From the NCBI RefSeq assembly GCF_002761755.1, contig NZ_PEOG01000036.1, positions 1 through 56,067 on the forward strand: DNA of 56,067 nucleotides, in the 5' to 3' direction. The notes beneath the pieces were generated by a model that did no database searches, was not told where the DNA came from, and worked only from the letters and a program-made list of their open reading frames with translations. Position numbers and translations under genes: made by a program. Of this stretch, positions 16,159 to 25,250 are shown in pieces; position 1 is the stretch's first letter; each line of letters begins with the position of its first letter. The DNA is from Roseateles chitinivorans (GTDB lineage Bacteria > Pseudomonadota > Gammaproteobacteria > Burkholderiales > Burkholderiaceae_C).

Positions 16159-17085
16159 ATGACGAATTCCGATTCCCGTGCCGATGCCGCCGGCCTGTCC
16201 CCCGAGCTTGCCGACGCGATCCGCGACGACATCGACACGCTGGCGCCGGGCCGGGGCTTCAGTCGCCGCGCCTTCGTCGGCACCGCGGTGGGCAGTGGTT
16301 TCGCCGCGGCGGTGCTGCCGGTGACGGCGCAGACGATCACCACCGACGTGCAGGGCCTGGATGCCGGCCCGGTGAGCATTCCGGTCGGCGACTTCAAGAT
16401 GCCGGCCTACGTCGCGCAGCCGGCGGGCAAGAAGCAGGCGCCGGTGGTGCTGGTGGTCAGCGAGATCTTCGGTGTCCACGAGCACATCGCCGATGTCGCG
16501 CGCCGCTTCGCCAAGCTGGGCTACCTGGCGGTCGCGCCTGACCTGTTCGCGCGTCAAGGCGATGCGAAGGTCTATTCGGACATCGCCAAGCTGCAGACCG
16601 AGATCATCCAGCGCACGCCGGACGCGCAGGTCCTCAACGACCTGGACGCGGCGGTGGCCTGGGCCAAGGGCCTGGGAGGCAACACAGCGAGGCTCGGGAT
16701 CACCGGTTTCTGCTGGGGCGGGCGGATCGTCTGGCTGTACGCCGCCCACAGCCGGGAGCTGAAAGCGGGCGTGGCCTGGTACGGTCGCCTGCAGGGTCAG
16801 ACCAATGCGATGACGCCCAAGCACCCGATCGACGTCGCGGCCCAACTGCACGCCCCGGTGCTGGGACTCTACGGGGCGCAGGACAACGGCATCCCGGTCG
16901 CGACCGTCGCCGCGATGCAGGAGGCGCTGAAACAGGGCGGCCCCGCCGCCAAGGCCAGCGAATTTGTGGTCTATCCCGACGCCGGCCATGCCTTCCATGC
17001 CGATTACCGCCCGAGCTACCGGCCCGATCCCGCCAAGGACGGATGGGCGCGCTGCCAAGCCTGGTTCAAGCAGCACGGGGTGTGA
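16159..17085 (+). CDS. Dienelactone hydrolase family protein with Tat-like leader
   Basis: The 308-residue protein is an alpha/beta-hydrolase of the dienelactone hydrolase family. The nucleophile is Cys185 in GFCWGG, with Asp242 (YGAQDNG) and His277 (DAGHAFH) completing the triad; the EIFGVHEHI and GYLAVAPDLF motifs are also typical. Residues about 33-58 (FSRRAFVGTAVGSGFAAAVLPVTAQT) look like a twin-arginine signal, preceded by 30 extra residues, suggesting export or anchoring. The physiological substrate cannot be read from the sequence. GAGGAG lies ahead of the ATG. A hairpin with a T run follows 57 bases after the stop. Confidence 0.88.
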   Translation: MTNSDSRADAAGLSPELADAIRDDIDTLAPGRGFSRRAFVGTAVGSGFAAAVLPVTAQTITTDVQGLDAGPVSIPVGDFKMPAYVAQPAGKKQAPVVLVVSEIFGVHEHIADVARRFAKLGYLAVAPDLFARQGDAKVYSDIAKLQTEIIQRTPDAQVLNDLDAAVAWAKGLGGNTARLGITGFCWGGRIVWLYAAHSRELKAGVAWYGRLQGQTNAMTPKHPIDVAAQLHAPVLGLYGAQDNGIPVATVAAMQEALKQGGPAAKASEFVVYPDAGHAFHADYRPSYRPDPAKDGWARCQAWFKQHGV

Positions 17086-17142
17086 ACGGCCCTGGCGGAC
17101 GGGGGGCTTGACGACTCTGAGACAATTTTCGGAACCCCATCC

Positions 17143-17170
17143 GGCGCACCCTACGTGGTGCGCCTTTTTT
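17143..17170 (+). terminator. Rho-independent terminator abutting the ZIP start codon
   Basis: GGCGCACC (17143-17150) pairs with GGTGCGCC (17157-17164) around a 6-base loop, followed by six T. It ends four bases before the ZIP transporter ATG, leaving no space for a ribosome binding site between the hairpin and the start. Confidence 0.8.
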
Positions 17171-17174
17171 ATCC

Positions 17175-17951
17175 ATGACCCTGACCTATATCCTGCTGGT
17201 GACCTTCGCTGGCGGTCTGGCCTCCGTGACGATCGCGGCGATGCTGACGGTCGGCCTGCTGAGCCGCATCGTGAAGCACCTGGTGAGCCTGTCCACCGGC
17301 GTGCTCCTGTCGACCGCGCTGCTGCATGTGCTGCCGGAGGCCTTCGAGAGCGGCGCCGACCCGCACAACCTGTTCCTGGCGCTGCTGGGCGGGCTGATGT
17401 TCTTCTTCCTGCTGGAGAAGGCCGAGCTCTACCGCCACACCCACCACCACGAGGGGGACGGGCACCATCACCATCACCACTTCGACCGCGAACAGGCCGG
17501 GCGGGGCGGTTTGTCGGTGCTGGTGGGGGATTCGATCCACAACTTCTGCGACGGGATCATCATCGCGGCCGCGTTCCTCGCGGATCACCACCTGGGCTGG
17601 GTCACCGCCATGGCGATCGTGGCGCATGAGATTCCCCAGGAGGTCGGCGACTACATCGTGCTGCTCAACGCCGGGTTCTCGCGCAAGAAGGCGCTGTTCT
17701 TCAATGCCGTGTCCGGCATGGCGGCGGTGGTCGGCGGACTGGTCGGCTACTACATCGTCGGACCCTGGCAGCAGCTGTTTCCTTACCTGCTGGTCGCGGC
17801 ATCGAGCAGCTTCATCTATGTCTCGGTCGCCGATTTGATCCCGCAGCTCCAGCGCCGGCTGCCCTGGAAGGACACCGCGCTGCAACTGCTGTGGCTGGGG
17901 GTGGGTATCGTCTTCGTGCTGATCGTCGTGGGCGGCAAGCACACCCACTGA
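17175..17951 (+). CDS. ZIP family metal transporter
   Basis: The 258-residue inner-membrane protein has about seven or eight hydrophobic segments and the ZIP signature in helices IV and V: HNFCDGIIIAAAFL (about 118-131) and HEIPQEVGDYIVLLNAGF (about 151-168), whose His, Asn, Asp and Glu residues bind the transported metal (zinc, iron or manganese). A His-rich cytoplasmic loop (residues about 88-101, HTHHHEGDGHHHHHHF) precedes them, as is common for zinc-handling members. The ATG comes four bases after the T run of a terminator-like hairpin, so how ribosomes are recruited is unclear. It converges on the uspA-type gene. Confidence 0.92.
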   Translation: MTLTYILLVTFAGGLASVTIAAMLTVGLLSRIVKHLVSLSTGVLLSTALLHVLPEAFESGADPHNLFLALLGGLMFFFLLEKAELYRHTHHHEGDGHHHHHHFDREQAGRGGLSVLVGDSIHNFCDGIIIAAAFLADHHLGWVTAMAIVAHEIPQEVGDYIVLLNAGFSRKKALFFNAVSGMAAVVGGLVGYYIVGPWQQLFPYLLVAASSSFIYVSVADLIPQLQRRLPWKDTALQLLWLGVGIVFVLIVVGGKHTH

Positions 17952-17954
17952 GTC

Positions 17955-17986
17955 AGGCCGGCAGCGCCCGGGGGGCGCTCCGGCCT
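17955..17986. terminator. Hairpin between convergent ZIP and universal stress genes
   Basis: GGCCGG (17956-17961) pairs with CCGGCC (17980-17985), and the inner arms AGCGCCC (17963-17969) and GGGCGCT (17973-17979) extend the stem with one bulged C. There is no long T run, but the position between convergent genes supports a terminator role. Confidence 0.55.
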
Positions 17987-18000
17987 TGTGACGAGCGAAC

Positions 18001-18459
18001 TTACTGGGGAGGCGGCGAGCCTTCGCCGTGCACCACCAGCACCGGGAAGGCGCAGTGGGTCAGCACCTTCTGCGTCTCGCTGCCGAGCAGCAGCGCCTGC
18101 AGCCCCCGCCGGCCGTGCGTGGCCATCACCAGCAAGTCGGCATTGACGCGCTTGGCGTGCTCGATGATCGCTTCCCAGGGGTGCAGGGCCTCGACGCTGT
18201 GGGCCTCGATTTCCAGGCCCTGTCCGCGCGCCAGCGCCAGCACCTGTCCGAGGCGTTCCTGTGCGATGCGCTCCTGGGCGTCGAAGAACTCCTGGGGCGG
18301 CGTCGGTTGCATCTCGGACACGGCGCTGTAGGGGAAGGGTTCCTTGACGCTGATGGCGAACAGCTTGGCGCCGTGGAACTTCGCGAGCTTGACGGCGGTA
18401 TCGATCGCCTTGGCGGTGATGTCGGAGCCGTCGGTGGGAATCAGGATGCGCTGGAACAT
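18001..18459 (-). CDS. Universal stress protein (UspA family)
   Basis: The 152-residue protein is a single Usp domain. It opens with MFQRILIPTDGSDITAKAIDTAVKLA and closes with ADLLVMATHGRRGLQALLLGSETQKVLTHCAFPVLVV, containing the ATP-binding G-x2-G-x9-G(S/T) pattern (GRRG ... GSET), so it is probably an ATP-binding member. Such proteins are induced by starvation and other stresses, though their activity is undefined. An AAGGAGG stands nine bases upstream of the ATG. Confidence 0.92.
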   Translation of the reverse strand: MFQRILIPTDGSDITAKAIDTAVKLAKFHGAKLFAISVKEPFPYSAVSEMQPTPPQEFFDAQERIAQERLGQVLALARGQGLEIEAHSVEALHPWEAIIEHAKRVNADLLVMATHGRRGLQALLLGSETQKVLTHCAFPVLVVHGEGSPPPQ

Positions 18460-18588
18460 GGCGAGCCTCCTTCGAACGAGCGGGTGGGCTGGGTGGACCC
18501 GGCCCCAGAGGTGGGGTCAGGGCTTGCCGTCGCAGTCTGAGCTTCCCATGGTGCTCGCGCCATGCGCGTTGTCAATAAGGGGCGTCCG

Positions 18589-19497
18589 TCAGCCTTTCGC
18601 CAGCGGGAAACGCGAATTGGCGCTCCATTCGCTCCAGGAGCCCGGATAGAGGCGGCTGCCCGCCAGCCCGGCATGGTGCATCGCCAGCAGGTTGTGGCAG
18701 GCCGTCACGCCGGACCCGCATTGGTGCACGGTCGCCTCGGCGGTCTGGGGGCCGAGCAGCGCCGCGAATTCCTCGCGCAGCAGTGCCGGCGGCTTGAACC
18801 GGCCGTCGGCGCCCAGGTTGGTCTTGAAGAAGCGGTTCGTCGCTCCCGGGATGTGGCCGGCCTGGGCGTCGAGCGGCTCGACCTCGCCGCGAAAGCGTTC
18901 ACCGGCGCGGGCGTCGATCAGCCGGACTCTGCCGAGCTGGCCGAGCAGGTCCTGCGCGCTGAGCGGTTCCTCGAGCGGAGCGCCCGGCTCGAAGGCCCCT
19001 GCCGCGGCGGTGGGAAGGTCCGTGCTCACCGCGCCGCCCGCCTGCTGCCAGGCCGCGAAGCCCCCGTCCAGCACCGCGACGTCGGCATGCCCCAGCCAGC
19101 GCAGCATCCACCAGACCCGCGCGCCGTACATGCCGTCGGCCGCGTCGTAGGCGACCAGTGTCCGGCCGGGCCTCAGGCCCAGGTCATTCAGCCGGGCGGC
19201 GAAGGCATCCCGGTCCGGCAGCGGGTGCCGTCCGCGGAAGCCGCCGAATGCGTCCTGCTTCGGGCCGCTGAGGTCGCGGTCCAGGTGCAGGTAGAAAGCG
19301 CCGGGAATGTGACCGGCGGCGTAGGCGCGCTCGCCGGCCGAGGTGTCGGCCAGGTCGAAGCGGACATCCACGACCAGCGGCGGCGCGTCGGACGCCAGCA
19401 GCGCCTGCAGTTGCTCGACGGAGACCAGGCCGTCGAGGCGGCTGGGGGCGGGGGTGGAGATCGCGGAGCTCGTCGGGGTCGTCGCGGAGGTCGTCAT
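18589..19497 (-). CDS. sseA: 3-mercaptopyruvate sulfurtransferase (two rhodanese domains)
   Basis: The 302-residue protein contains two rhodanese domains. The first (about 24-155) has Asp in place of the catalytic Cys (YDAADGMYGARVWW); the second (about 178-295) has Cys260 in the loop CGSGVTA. This Gly-Ser loop is characteristic of mercaptopyruvate sulfurtransferases, while thiosulfate rhodaneses carry a basic loop (CRKGVT). The GHIPGA motif occurs in both halves. The enzyme moves sulfur from mercaptopyruvate to thiols or cyanide. The start lies six bases after the stop of the DMT transporter gene, so the two are probably one operon. Confidence 0.88.
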   Translation of the reverse strand: MTTSATTPTSSAISTPAPSRLDGLVSVEQLQALLASDAPPLVVDVRFDLADTSAGERAYAAGHIPGAFYLHLDRDLSGPKQDAFGGFRGRHPLPDRDAFAARLNDLGLRPGRTLVAYDAADGMYGARVWWMLRWLGHADVAVLDGGFAAWQQAGGAVSTDLPTAAAGAFEPGAPLEEPLSAQDLLGQLGRVRLIDARAGERFRGEVEPLDAQAGHIPGATNRFFKTNLGADGRFKPPALLREEFAALLGPQTAEATVHQCGSGVTACHNLLAMHHAGLAGSRLYPGSWSEWSANSRFPLAKG

Positions 19498-19503
19498 GGC
19501 GCT

Positions 19504-20400
19504 TCAGGATTCCTGGACCGAGTGCTGGGCGTCCTTGGGGGTATTCCGGGCGCGCAGCAGCGTCGCCCCCAGGCCCGCGGCCACGATCAGCAGGATGCCG
19601 ATCCAGGAGGCCAGGCCCAGCCGGTCGCCGAAAAGGAGCACACCATACAACGCCGAGAACACGATGCCCAGGTATTGGAGCGACGCGTTCACCAGCGGCT
19701 TGCCGGTGCCGTAGGCGCGCGTCATCAGCAGCTGGGCCGCGGTGGCCAGCACGCCGACGGCCAGCAGCAGCGCCGCGCCGGTCCAGGTGTGGCCATGCCA
19801 GCCGCCATGCGAGGCGATCGCCGTCAGCGCGCCCGCGACCACGCCGCCCATGGAGAAGTAGAAGACGATGCGGTACTCCGGCTCGCCGGCGCGGCCCAGC
19901 GACGTCACCTGCAGGTAGGCCATCGCCGAGAGCATGCCGGACGCCAGGCCGGCCAGGCCGTGCCAGACCTGCTGGTCCTCCATCGCCGGCTGCAGCACCA
20001 GACCGACGCCGAGGAAGCCCAGCAGCACAGTGATGATCAGCCGCGGGTCGACCTTGGCCGCTCCCATCAGCACCGCTCCGCCGATCAGGAACAGCGCCAT
20101 CCACACCGAGGACATGTAGTTCAGCGTCATCGCGGTGGCCAGCGGCAGCTTGCTGATCGCGAAGAACCACAGCGACAGCGCGATCACGCCCGACAGGCTG
20201 CGCCAGAAGTGCATCGCCGGCACGGTGGTCTTCAGCGACAAGCCCTTGGCCCGCGTCATCGCGAACAGGATCAGCGTGCCGACCAGGCCGCGGTACATGA
20301 CGATCTCGCCGGCGCCGTAGTAGGCCGAAGCCAACTTGACGCAGACGCCCATGGTGGCGAACAGCAAGGTCGCCAACACCATCAGAAGGGGTGCAGACAT
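19504..20400 (-). CDS. DMT superfamily transporter (EamA domains)
   Basis: The 298-residue protein has ten predicted membrane segments arranged as two EamA repeats, for example LLMVLATLLFATMGVCVKLAS at the start and YLGIVFSALYGVLLFGDRL opening the last pair. Members export or import amino acids, nucleosides and other metabolites; the substrate is not evident. A GAGAAT hexamer ends seven bases before the ATG with no ribosome binding site, another candidate leaderless start. sseA follows directly downstream. Confidence 0.88.
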   Translation of the reverse strand: MSAPLLMVLATLLFATMGVCVKLASAYYGAGEIVMYRGLVGTLILFAMTRAKGLSLKTTVPAMHFWRSLSGVIALSLWFFAISKLPLATAMTLNYMSSVWMALFLIGGAVLMGAAKVDPRLIITVLLGFLGVGLVLQPAMEDQQVWHGLAGLASGMLSAMAYLQVTSLGRAGEPEYRIVFYFSMGGVVAGALTAIASHGGWHGHTWTGAALLLAVGVLATAAQLLMTRAYGTGKPLVNASLQYLGIVFSALYGVLLFGDRLGLASWIGILLIVAAGLGATLLRARNTPKDAQHSVQES

Positions 20401-20450
20401 GCGGCGGATTCTCGCGCCGAAGGCTGGTCCCGTCGGTCGTGGCGGTCCGC

Positions 20451-20481
20451 AAAAGCGAACGCCCCGCAGGAGCGGGGCGTT
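20451..20481 (-). terminator. Rho-independent terminator after the Rieske oxygenase gene
   Basis: On the minus strand, AACGCCCCGC pairs with GCGGGGCGTT (20458-20481, 4-base loop), followed by CGCTTTT. It lies 43 bases past the stop of the Rieske oxygenase gene and ahead of the DMT transporter gene, separating the two units. Confidence 0.8.
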
Positions 20482-20523
20482 GTGCGCACCAGTGGGGGTG
20501 CAGGGGGCGTCGGCGGCCCAGGC

Positions 20524-21642
20524 TCAGCGCTTCATCAGCGCCCGGTACCACTCGTGGAAGTGCTTCATGCCGTCCTCCATCGGCGTCTGGTACGGGCCGA
20601 CCTCGTTGTCGCCCCGCTCCATCAGCGCCTTGCGGCCAGCGTCCATGCGCAGCGCGATCTCGTCGTCCTCGACGCAGGTTTCCATGTAGGCGGCCTGCTG
20701 CGCCTCGACGAAATCACGCTCGAAGGCGACGATTTCCTCGGGGTAATAGAACTCCACGATGTTGGTGGTCTTCTGCGGGCCCTTGGGGAACAGCGTCGAG
20801 ACCACCAGCACGTTGGGGTACCACTCCACCATGATGTTGGGGTAGTAGGTCAGCCAGATCGCACCCTGGTCGGGCGACTGCCCGCCCGAGAAGCCCAGCA
20901 CCTGCTCATGCCACTTGGCATAGACCTCGGAACCCGGCTTTCCCAGCGCCTTGTTGACGCCGACCGTCTGCACCGAGTAGTCGCGGCCGAACTCCCACGC
21001 CAGGTCGTCGCAGGTGACGAACTGGCCCAGCCCCGGGTGGAACGGGCCGACGTGGTAGTCCTCCAGATAGACCTCGATGAAAGTCTTCCAGTTGTAGTCG
21101 CACTCGTGGACATGGACCTTGTCGAGCTGGTAGCCGCTGAAGTCCAGCGCGGCGCGCGGACCGAGCCGGGCCAGGTCGGCGGCGATGTCCCGGCCGTTGT
21201 CCTCGAACAGCAGGCCGTTCCACTCGCGGATCTTGTAGCGGTTCAGGTGCAGGCAGGGGTCCTGCTTGAAGTGAGGCGCGCCGACGAGCTCGCCCTTGAG
21301 GTCGTAGGTCCAGCGGTGCAGCGGGCAGACGATGTGGCTGCGCGTGTTGCCGCGGCCGCGCAGCATCACCGCCTGGCGGTGGCGGCAGACGTTGGAGATC
21401 AGCTCCAGGCCCTGCGGGCCGCGCACGATCGCCCGACCTTCGCCTTCCTGCGGCAGGGCGTAGTAGTCGCCGACCTCGGGCACGGCCAGCGCATGGCCAA
21501 GGTAGCGGGGACCGTGCTGGAAGATCAGTTCCTGTTCGCGGCGGAACAGGTCCTCGTCGAAGTAGGAGGTGACAGGCAGCTGGAGGTGGCTGGGGGCCGT
21601 GCTGCGTTCAAGCGGGCTGAGAGGGATGCTCAGGTCGGACAT
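20524..21642 (-). CDS. Rieske-type aromatic ring-hydroxylating oxygenase, alpha subunit
   Basis: The 372-residue protein has an N-terminal Rieske [2Fe-2S] domain (C86-x-H88 and C106-x2-H109) and a C-terminal catalytic domain whose mononuclear iron ligands include H197 and H202 in EDYHVGPFH. The substrate could be an aromatic acid, a quaternary amine or a related compound; no ferredoxin or reductase partner is encoded beside it, so electron supply must come from elsewhere. The ATG at 21642 gives the family N-terminus; the open frame extends 30 codons further without resemblance. It is a single-gene unit with a terminator downstream and a long upstream region. Confidence 0.87.
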   Translation of the reverse strand: MSDLSIPLSPLERSTAPSHLQLPVTSYFDEDLFRREQELIFQHGPRYLGHALAVPEVGDYYALPQEGEGRAIVRGPQGLELISNVCRHRQAVMLRGRGNTRSHIVCPLHRWTYDLKGELVGAPHFKQDPCLHLNRYKIREWNGLLFEDNGRDIAADLARLGPRAALDFSGYQLDKVHVHECDYNWKTFIEVYLEDYHVGPFHPGLGQFVTCDDLAWEFGRDYSVQTVGVNKALGKPGSEVYAKWHEQVLGFSGGQSPDQGAIWLTYYPNIMVEWYPNVLVVSTLFPKGPQKTTNIVEFYYPEEIVAFERDFVEAQQAAYMETCVEDDEIALRMDAGRKALMERGDNEVGPYQTPMEDGMKHFHEWYRALMKR

Positions 21643-22032
21643 GATCCAAGAGGGTCTCCAAGACACCAATGTCAACCGTGACCGGCCGCCCCCCAGATTG
21701 GACGGGCCGGCATGTGGGACTGAGTGAAACAACGCCGGACGCTGCCGGAGCCTGGGGGCGATGGCCGCGCGGGTGCCGCGAGCGAACGCGGTGGGACCCC
21801 GGCCGGGAGGAGCGCCCCGATGACTGCCGGGCCCCTTTAGGGCAACGGAGCAGGCAAAGGAACCGGGGATTGTACCCGGACCTCCCTATCAGGGGGAGAC
21901 TGGATGCGGGCGGGGGCGCTCGCGCGCCGGAAACACCCGCTGACGCCTGTGGCGCTCGATTCACATCCCCCGACAGTCGGAACCCGGGTGGGGGAGTGCC
22001 GGTGCTTACAATCGGCCTTTTCGCGTTTTGAA
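21643..22032. other. 390-base divergent intergenic region with structured sequence
   Basis: This gap separates the minus-strand Rieske gene from xseB. I see no convincing coding region. On the plus strand, TACAAT (22007-22012) is a likely -10 for xseB. On the minus strand, TACAAT (21874-21869) could start a 220-base leader for the Rieske gene. The middle is rich in short inverted repeats (for example around 21770-21870). GGTGTCTTGGAGACC, close to the Rieske start (minus strand, about 21654-21668), is an imperfect palindrome that could be an operator. Confidence 0.5.
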
Positions 22033-22293
22033 ATGAGCAAGTCTTCCGCCAGCGCCAAGTCGGCGCCGCCCACGTCCCAGGAGCAGGAGCCCGCCAGTTA
22101 TGAACTGGCGGTCGAGGAGTTGGAACGTCTGGTGCAGGCCATGGAGGCCGGTCAACTGCCGCTGGACCAGTTGCTGGCCAGCTACCAGCGGGGGGCTGCA
22201 TTGCTGAAATACTGCCGCGCGCGGCTTCAGGCCGTCGAACAACAAGTACAGGTCATCGAAGGTGGCGGCGCGCAGGCTTGGGGAGAAGAGTAA
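22033..22293 (+). CDS. xseB: Exodeoxyribonuclease VII small subunit
   Basis: The 86-residue protein is a helical hairpin of the XseB family: [32 protein letters not shown] (about 24-55) followed by the second helix with [19 protein letters not shown]. Several copies bind each XseA large subunit in exonuclease VII, which degrades single-stranded DNA; xseA is not in this window. The start at 22033 is the first ATG of the conserved part. Its stop is immediately followed by the GTG of ispA, the usual xseB-ispA-dxs arrangement. Confidence 0.93.
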   Translation: MSKSSASAKSAPPTSQEQEPASYELAVEELERLVQAMEAGQLPLDQLLASYQRGAALLKYCRARLQAVEQQVQVIEGGGAQAWGEE

Positions 22294-23181
22294 GTGGATG
22301 CCGGTGTCTTCGAACGTTGGGTGAAGCAGTCGCTTCAGGAAGTCGAGCAGGCGCTGGAGGCCTGGGTGCCCGAGGGCGCCCCGGCCGGCCTTGGCGAAGC
22401 CATGCGTTACGCGGTGCTGGGCGCTGGCAAGCGCCTGCGTCCGCTGCTGGTGCTGGCCGCGGCGGAGGCCGTCGGCGGGCAGCGCGAGGCCGCGCTGCGC
22501 GCGGCCTGCGCGGTGGAACTGATCCATGCCTACTCGCTGGCGCACGATGACATGCCCTGCATGGACAACGACGTGCTGCGCCGCGGCAAGCCGACGCTGC
22601 ATGTGCAGTACGGCGAGGCGCAGGCCATGCTGGCCGGTGACGCCATGCAGGCGCTGGCCTTCGACGTCCTGACGCCGGACGAAGGCCTTGCGCCCGCGCT
22701 GCAGGCCAAGCTCTGCCGCCTGTTGGCGCGCGCCAGCGGCTATGACGGCATGGCCGGCGGCCAGGCGATCGACCTGGCCAGCATCGGCAAGCCGCTGGAC
22801 GAGGCCGCGCTGCGCGACATGCACCGCCGCAAGACCGGCGTGCTGCTGCAGGCCAGCGTCCTGATGGGTGCGGCCAGCGGCGACCTCCCGGCCGCCGCCT
22901 GGGAGGCGCTGAGCCGCTACGGCGCCGCGATCGGCCTGGCTTTCCAGGTCGTCGACGACATCCTGGACGTGACCCAGGACAGCGACGTGCTCGGCAAGAC
23001 CGCCGGCAAGGATCAGGACAACAACAAGCCGACCTACGTCAGCGTGCTGGGCCTGGAGCCCGCGCGTGCGTATGCGCTGCGCCTGCGCGACGAGGCCCAT
23101 CAGGCCCTCGCCGCCAGCGGCCTGGCCGACACCGCCTGGCTCAGCCTGCTGGCTGACAAGGTGGTCGAGCGCGACAACTGA
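22294..23181 (+). CDS. ispA: Farnesyl diphosphate synthase (polyprenyl synthetase)
   Basis: The 295-residue enzyme has the two Asp-rich motifs that bind diphosphate through magnesium: DDMPCMDND (about 86-94) and DDILDVTQD (about 226-234), plus [10 protein letters not shown] near residue 46. The residues just before the first motif (AYSLAHDD) fit a short-chain product, that is farnesyl diphosphate. The start is a GTG directly abutting the xseB stop, with GAGAAGAG upstream. dxs, which supplies the first intermediate of the same pathway, follows after 23 bases. Confidence 0.94.
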   Translation: MDAGVFERWVKQSLQEVEQALEAWVPEGAPAGLGEAMRYAVLGAGKRLRPLLVLAAAEAVGGQREAALRAACAVELIHAYSLAHDDMPCMDNDVLRRGKPTLHVQYGEAQAMLAGDAMQALAFDVLTPDEGLAPALQAKLCRLLARASGYDGMAGGQAIDLASIGKPLDEAALRDMHRRKTGVLLQASVLMGAASGDLPAAAWEALSRYGAAIGLAFQVVDDILDVTQDSDVLGKTAGKDQDNNKPTYVSVLGLEPARAYALRLRDEAHQALAASGLADTAWLSLLADKVVERDN

Positions 23182-23204
23182 ACCGACGAGAGAGAGGCCA
23201 GGCC

Positions 23205-25163
23205 ATGAGCGAGAACACCACCACCGCGACGGCTTCGCAGACGCTGCTCGGCGCGATCGACAGCCCTGCGGACCTGCGGCGCCTGTCGCGCGGCCAGCTG
23301 CCGCAACTGGCGGACGAGGTCCGCGCGCACATCCTGAACAGCGTGTCCAAGACCGGCGGCCACCTGTCGTCCAACCTCGGCACCGTCGAGATGACGATTG
23401 CGCTGCATTACGTCTATGACACGCCGCGCGACCGGCTGGTGTGGGACGTGGGCCATCAGACCTATCCGCACAAGATCCTCACCGGCCGCCGCGACGCGAT
23501 GGCCACGCTGCGCCAGCAAGGGGGCATCTCGGGCTTCCCGCGCCGCGACGAGAGCGAGTACGACACCTTCGGCACGGCCCACTCGAGCACCTCGATCTCC
23601 GCCGCGCACGGCATGGCGATGGCCGCCAAGCTCAAGGGCGAATCGCGCCGCGTGGTGGCGATCATCGGTGACGGCGCGATGACCGCCGGCATGGCGTTCG
23701 AGGCGCTCAACAACGCCGGCGTCGCCCATGGCGGACTGCTCGGCGACGTGCTGGTGATCCTGAACGACAACGACATGTCGATCAGCCCGCCGGTGGGTGC
23801 GCTCAACAAGTACTTCACCCGGCTGATGAGCGGCAAGTTCTACGCCGCCGCCCGCGAGGGCGCGAAGTCGGTGCTCAAGCACACGCCGCTGTACGAGTTC
23901 GCGCGTCGCTTCGAGGAGCACACCAAGGGCATGTTCGTGCCCGGCACGATCTTCGAGGAATTCGGCTTCAACTACGTCGGCCCGATCGACGGCCACGACC
24001 TGGACGCGCTGATTCCCACGCTGGAGAACCTGCGTGACAAGAAGGGTCCGCAGTTCCTGCACCTGGTCACCCGCAAGGGCCAGGGCTACAAGCTGGCCGA
24101 GGCCGACCCGGTCAAGTACCACGGTCCCACCCCGTTCAATCCGGCCGAAGGCATCAAGCCGTCCGCCACGCCGGCGAAGAAGACCTTCACCCAGGTCTTC
24201 GGCGACTGGCTCTGCGACATGGCCGAGGCCGATCCGACGCTGGTGGGCATCACGCCGGCGATGCGCGAAGGCTCGGGCATGGTCGAGTTCCACAAGCGCT
24301 TCCCGACCCGCTACTACGACGTCGGCATCGCCGAGCAGCATGCGATCACCTTCGCCGGCGGCCTGGCCTGCGAGGGCCTGCGGCCGGTGGTGGCGATCTA
24401 CTCCACCTTCCTGCAGCGCGGCTATGACCAACTGGTCCACGACGTGGCGCTGCAGAACCTGCCGGTGCTGTTCGCGCTCGACCGTGCGGGCCTGGTCGGC
24501 GCCGACGGCGCGACGCATGCCGGCAACTACGACATCGCGTTCACGCGTTGCATTCCGAACATGAGCGTGATCACGCCCTCGGATGAGAACGAGTGCCGCC
24601 AGGCGCTGTACACCGGCCACCTCCACGACGGCCCGGTGACGGTCCGCTATCCGCGGGGTGCCGGCATTGGTGCCGAGATCAAGAAGGACATGGTCGCGCT
24701 GCCCTGGGGCAAGGGCGAGATGCGGCGCCAATCGTCGCTGCCGCAGACCGGCGGGCGCGGCGCGCCGCGCGTGGCGATCCTGGCTTTCGGCACGCTGTTG
24801 CATCCGGCGCTGAAGGCGGCCGAGGCGCTCGACGCGAGCGTCGCGAACATGCGCTTCGTGAAGCCGCTGGACGTGCAGCTCGTCAAGGAACTGGCCCGCA
24901 CGCACGATGCCCTGGTGACCGTCGAGGATGGTTGCGTCATGGGCGGCGCTGGCAGCGCGGTGCTGGAAGCGCTGCAGGCGGAAGGCCTCGCAGTGCCGGT
25001 GCTGCAACTGGGCCTGCCCGACGAATATGTCGAGCACGGCGAGCCCGGCAAGCTGATGGCCCAGTGCGGCCTCGACGCAGCCGGCATCGAGCAATCGATC
25101 CGCGCGCGCTTCCAGTCGGTGCCGACCGCCGCGCCGGTGCTGCGCTCGGTCGCCAATCAGTGA
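23205..25163 (+). CDS. dxs: 1-deoxy-D-xylulose-5-phosphate synthase
   Basis: The 652-residue thiamine-diphosphate enzyme condenses pyruvate and glyceraldehyde 3-phosphate, opening the MEP isoprenoid pathway. Visible motifs are [12 protein letters not shown] (about 51-62), [12 protein letters not shown], the thiamine-binding [15 protein letters not shown] followed by NDND, GPIDGHD, the transketolase-type [22 protein letters not shown] (Glu in AEQH), and the C-terminal [14 protein letters not shown] relatively long insert or linker is seen near the middle (about 290-330). The start is preceded by GAGAGAGG. It ends the xseB-ispA-dxs unit; a terminator follows. Confidence 0.96.
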   Translation: MSENTTTATASQTLLGAIDSPADLRRLSRGQLPQLADEVRAHILNSVSKTGGHLSSNLGTVEMTIALHYVYDTPRDRLVWDVGHQTYPHKILTGRRDAMATLRQQGGISGFPRRDESEYDTFGTAHSSTSISAAHGMAMAAKLKGESRRVVAIIGDGAMTAGMAFEALNNAGVAHGGLLGDVLVILNDNDMSISPPVGALNKYFTRLMSGKFYAAAREGAKSVLKHTPLYEFARRFEEHTKGMFVPGTIFEEFGFNYVGPIDGHDLDALIPTLENLRDKKGPQFLHLVTRKGQGYKLAEADPVKYHGPTPFNPAEGIKPSATPAKKTFTQVFGDWLCDMAEADPTLVGITPAMREGSGMVEFHKRFPTRYYDVGIAEQHAITFAGGLACEGLRPVVAIYSTFLQRGYDQLVHDVALQNLPVLFALDRAGLVGADGATHAGNYDIAFTRCIPNMSVITPSDENECRQALYTGHLHDGPVTVRYPRGAGIGAEIKKDMVALPWGKGEMRRQSSLPQTGGRGAPRVAILAFGTLLHPALKAAEALDASVANMRFVKPLDVQLVKELARTHDALVTVEDGCVMGGAGSAVLEALQAEGLAVPVLQLGLPDEYVEHGEPGKLMAQCGLDAAGIEQSIRARFQSVPTAAPVLRSVANQ

Positions 25164-25213
25164 TCCGGCGCTGATCCGGACCGGTCCGTCGAGCGGACCG
25201 ACCTGACGCCCTG

Positions 25214-25250
25214 AACGGCGCTGGCCTCGCGGTCAGCGCCGTTGTCGTTT
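25214..25250 (+). terminator. Terminator after dxs
   Basis: AACGGCGCTG (25214-25223) pairs with CAGCGCCGTT (25234-25243) around a 10-base loop and is followed by GTCGTTT. The right arm overlaps the stop codon of the convergent lysR. Confidence 0.7.

Noticed and set aside
20524..21642. Naming a specific substrate for the Rieske oxygenase
   Set aside because: The family covers aromatic acids, quaternary amines and others; there is no pathway gene beside it to narrow the choice.
18562..21681. A 1039-codon plus-strand open frame spanning several minus-strand genes
   Set aside because: It is antisense to sseA, the DMT transporter and the Rieske oxygenase, all with clear family motifs. The translation is Arg/Gly/Gln/His-rich low complexity typical of antisense frames in GC-rich DNA.
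21830..21880. Glycine riboswitch resemblance
   Set aside because: Only a short GCAGGCAAAGGA stretch is similar; the other conserved parts of the aptamer are not in place and neither neighbour is a glycine gene. Kept only as a suggestion for a covariance scan.
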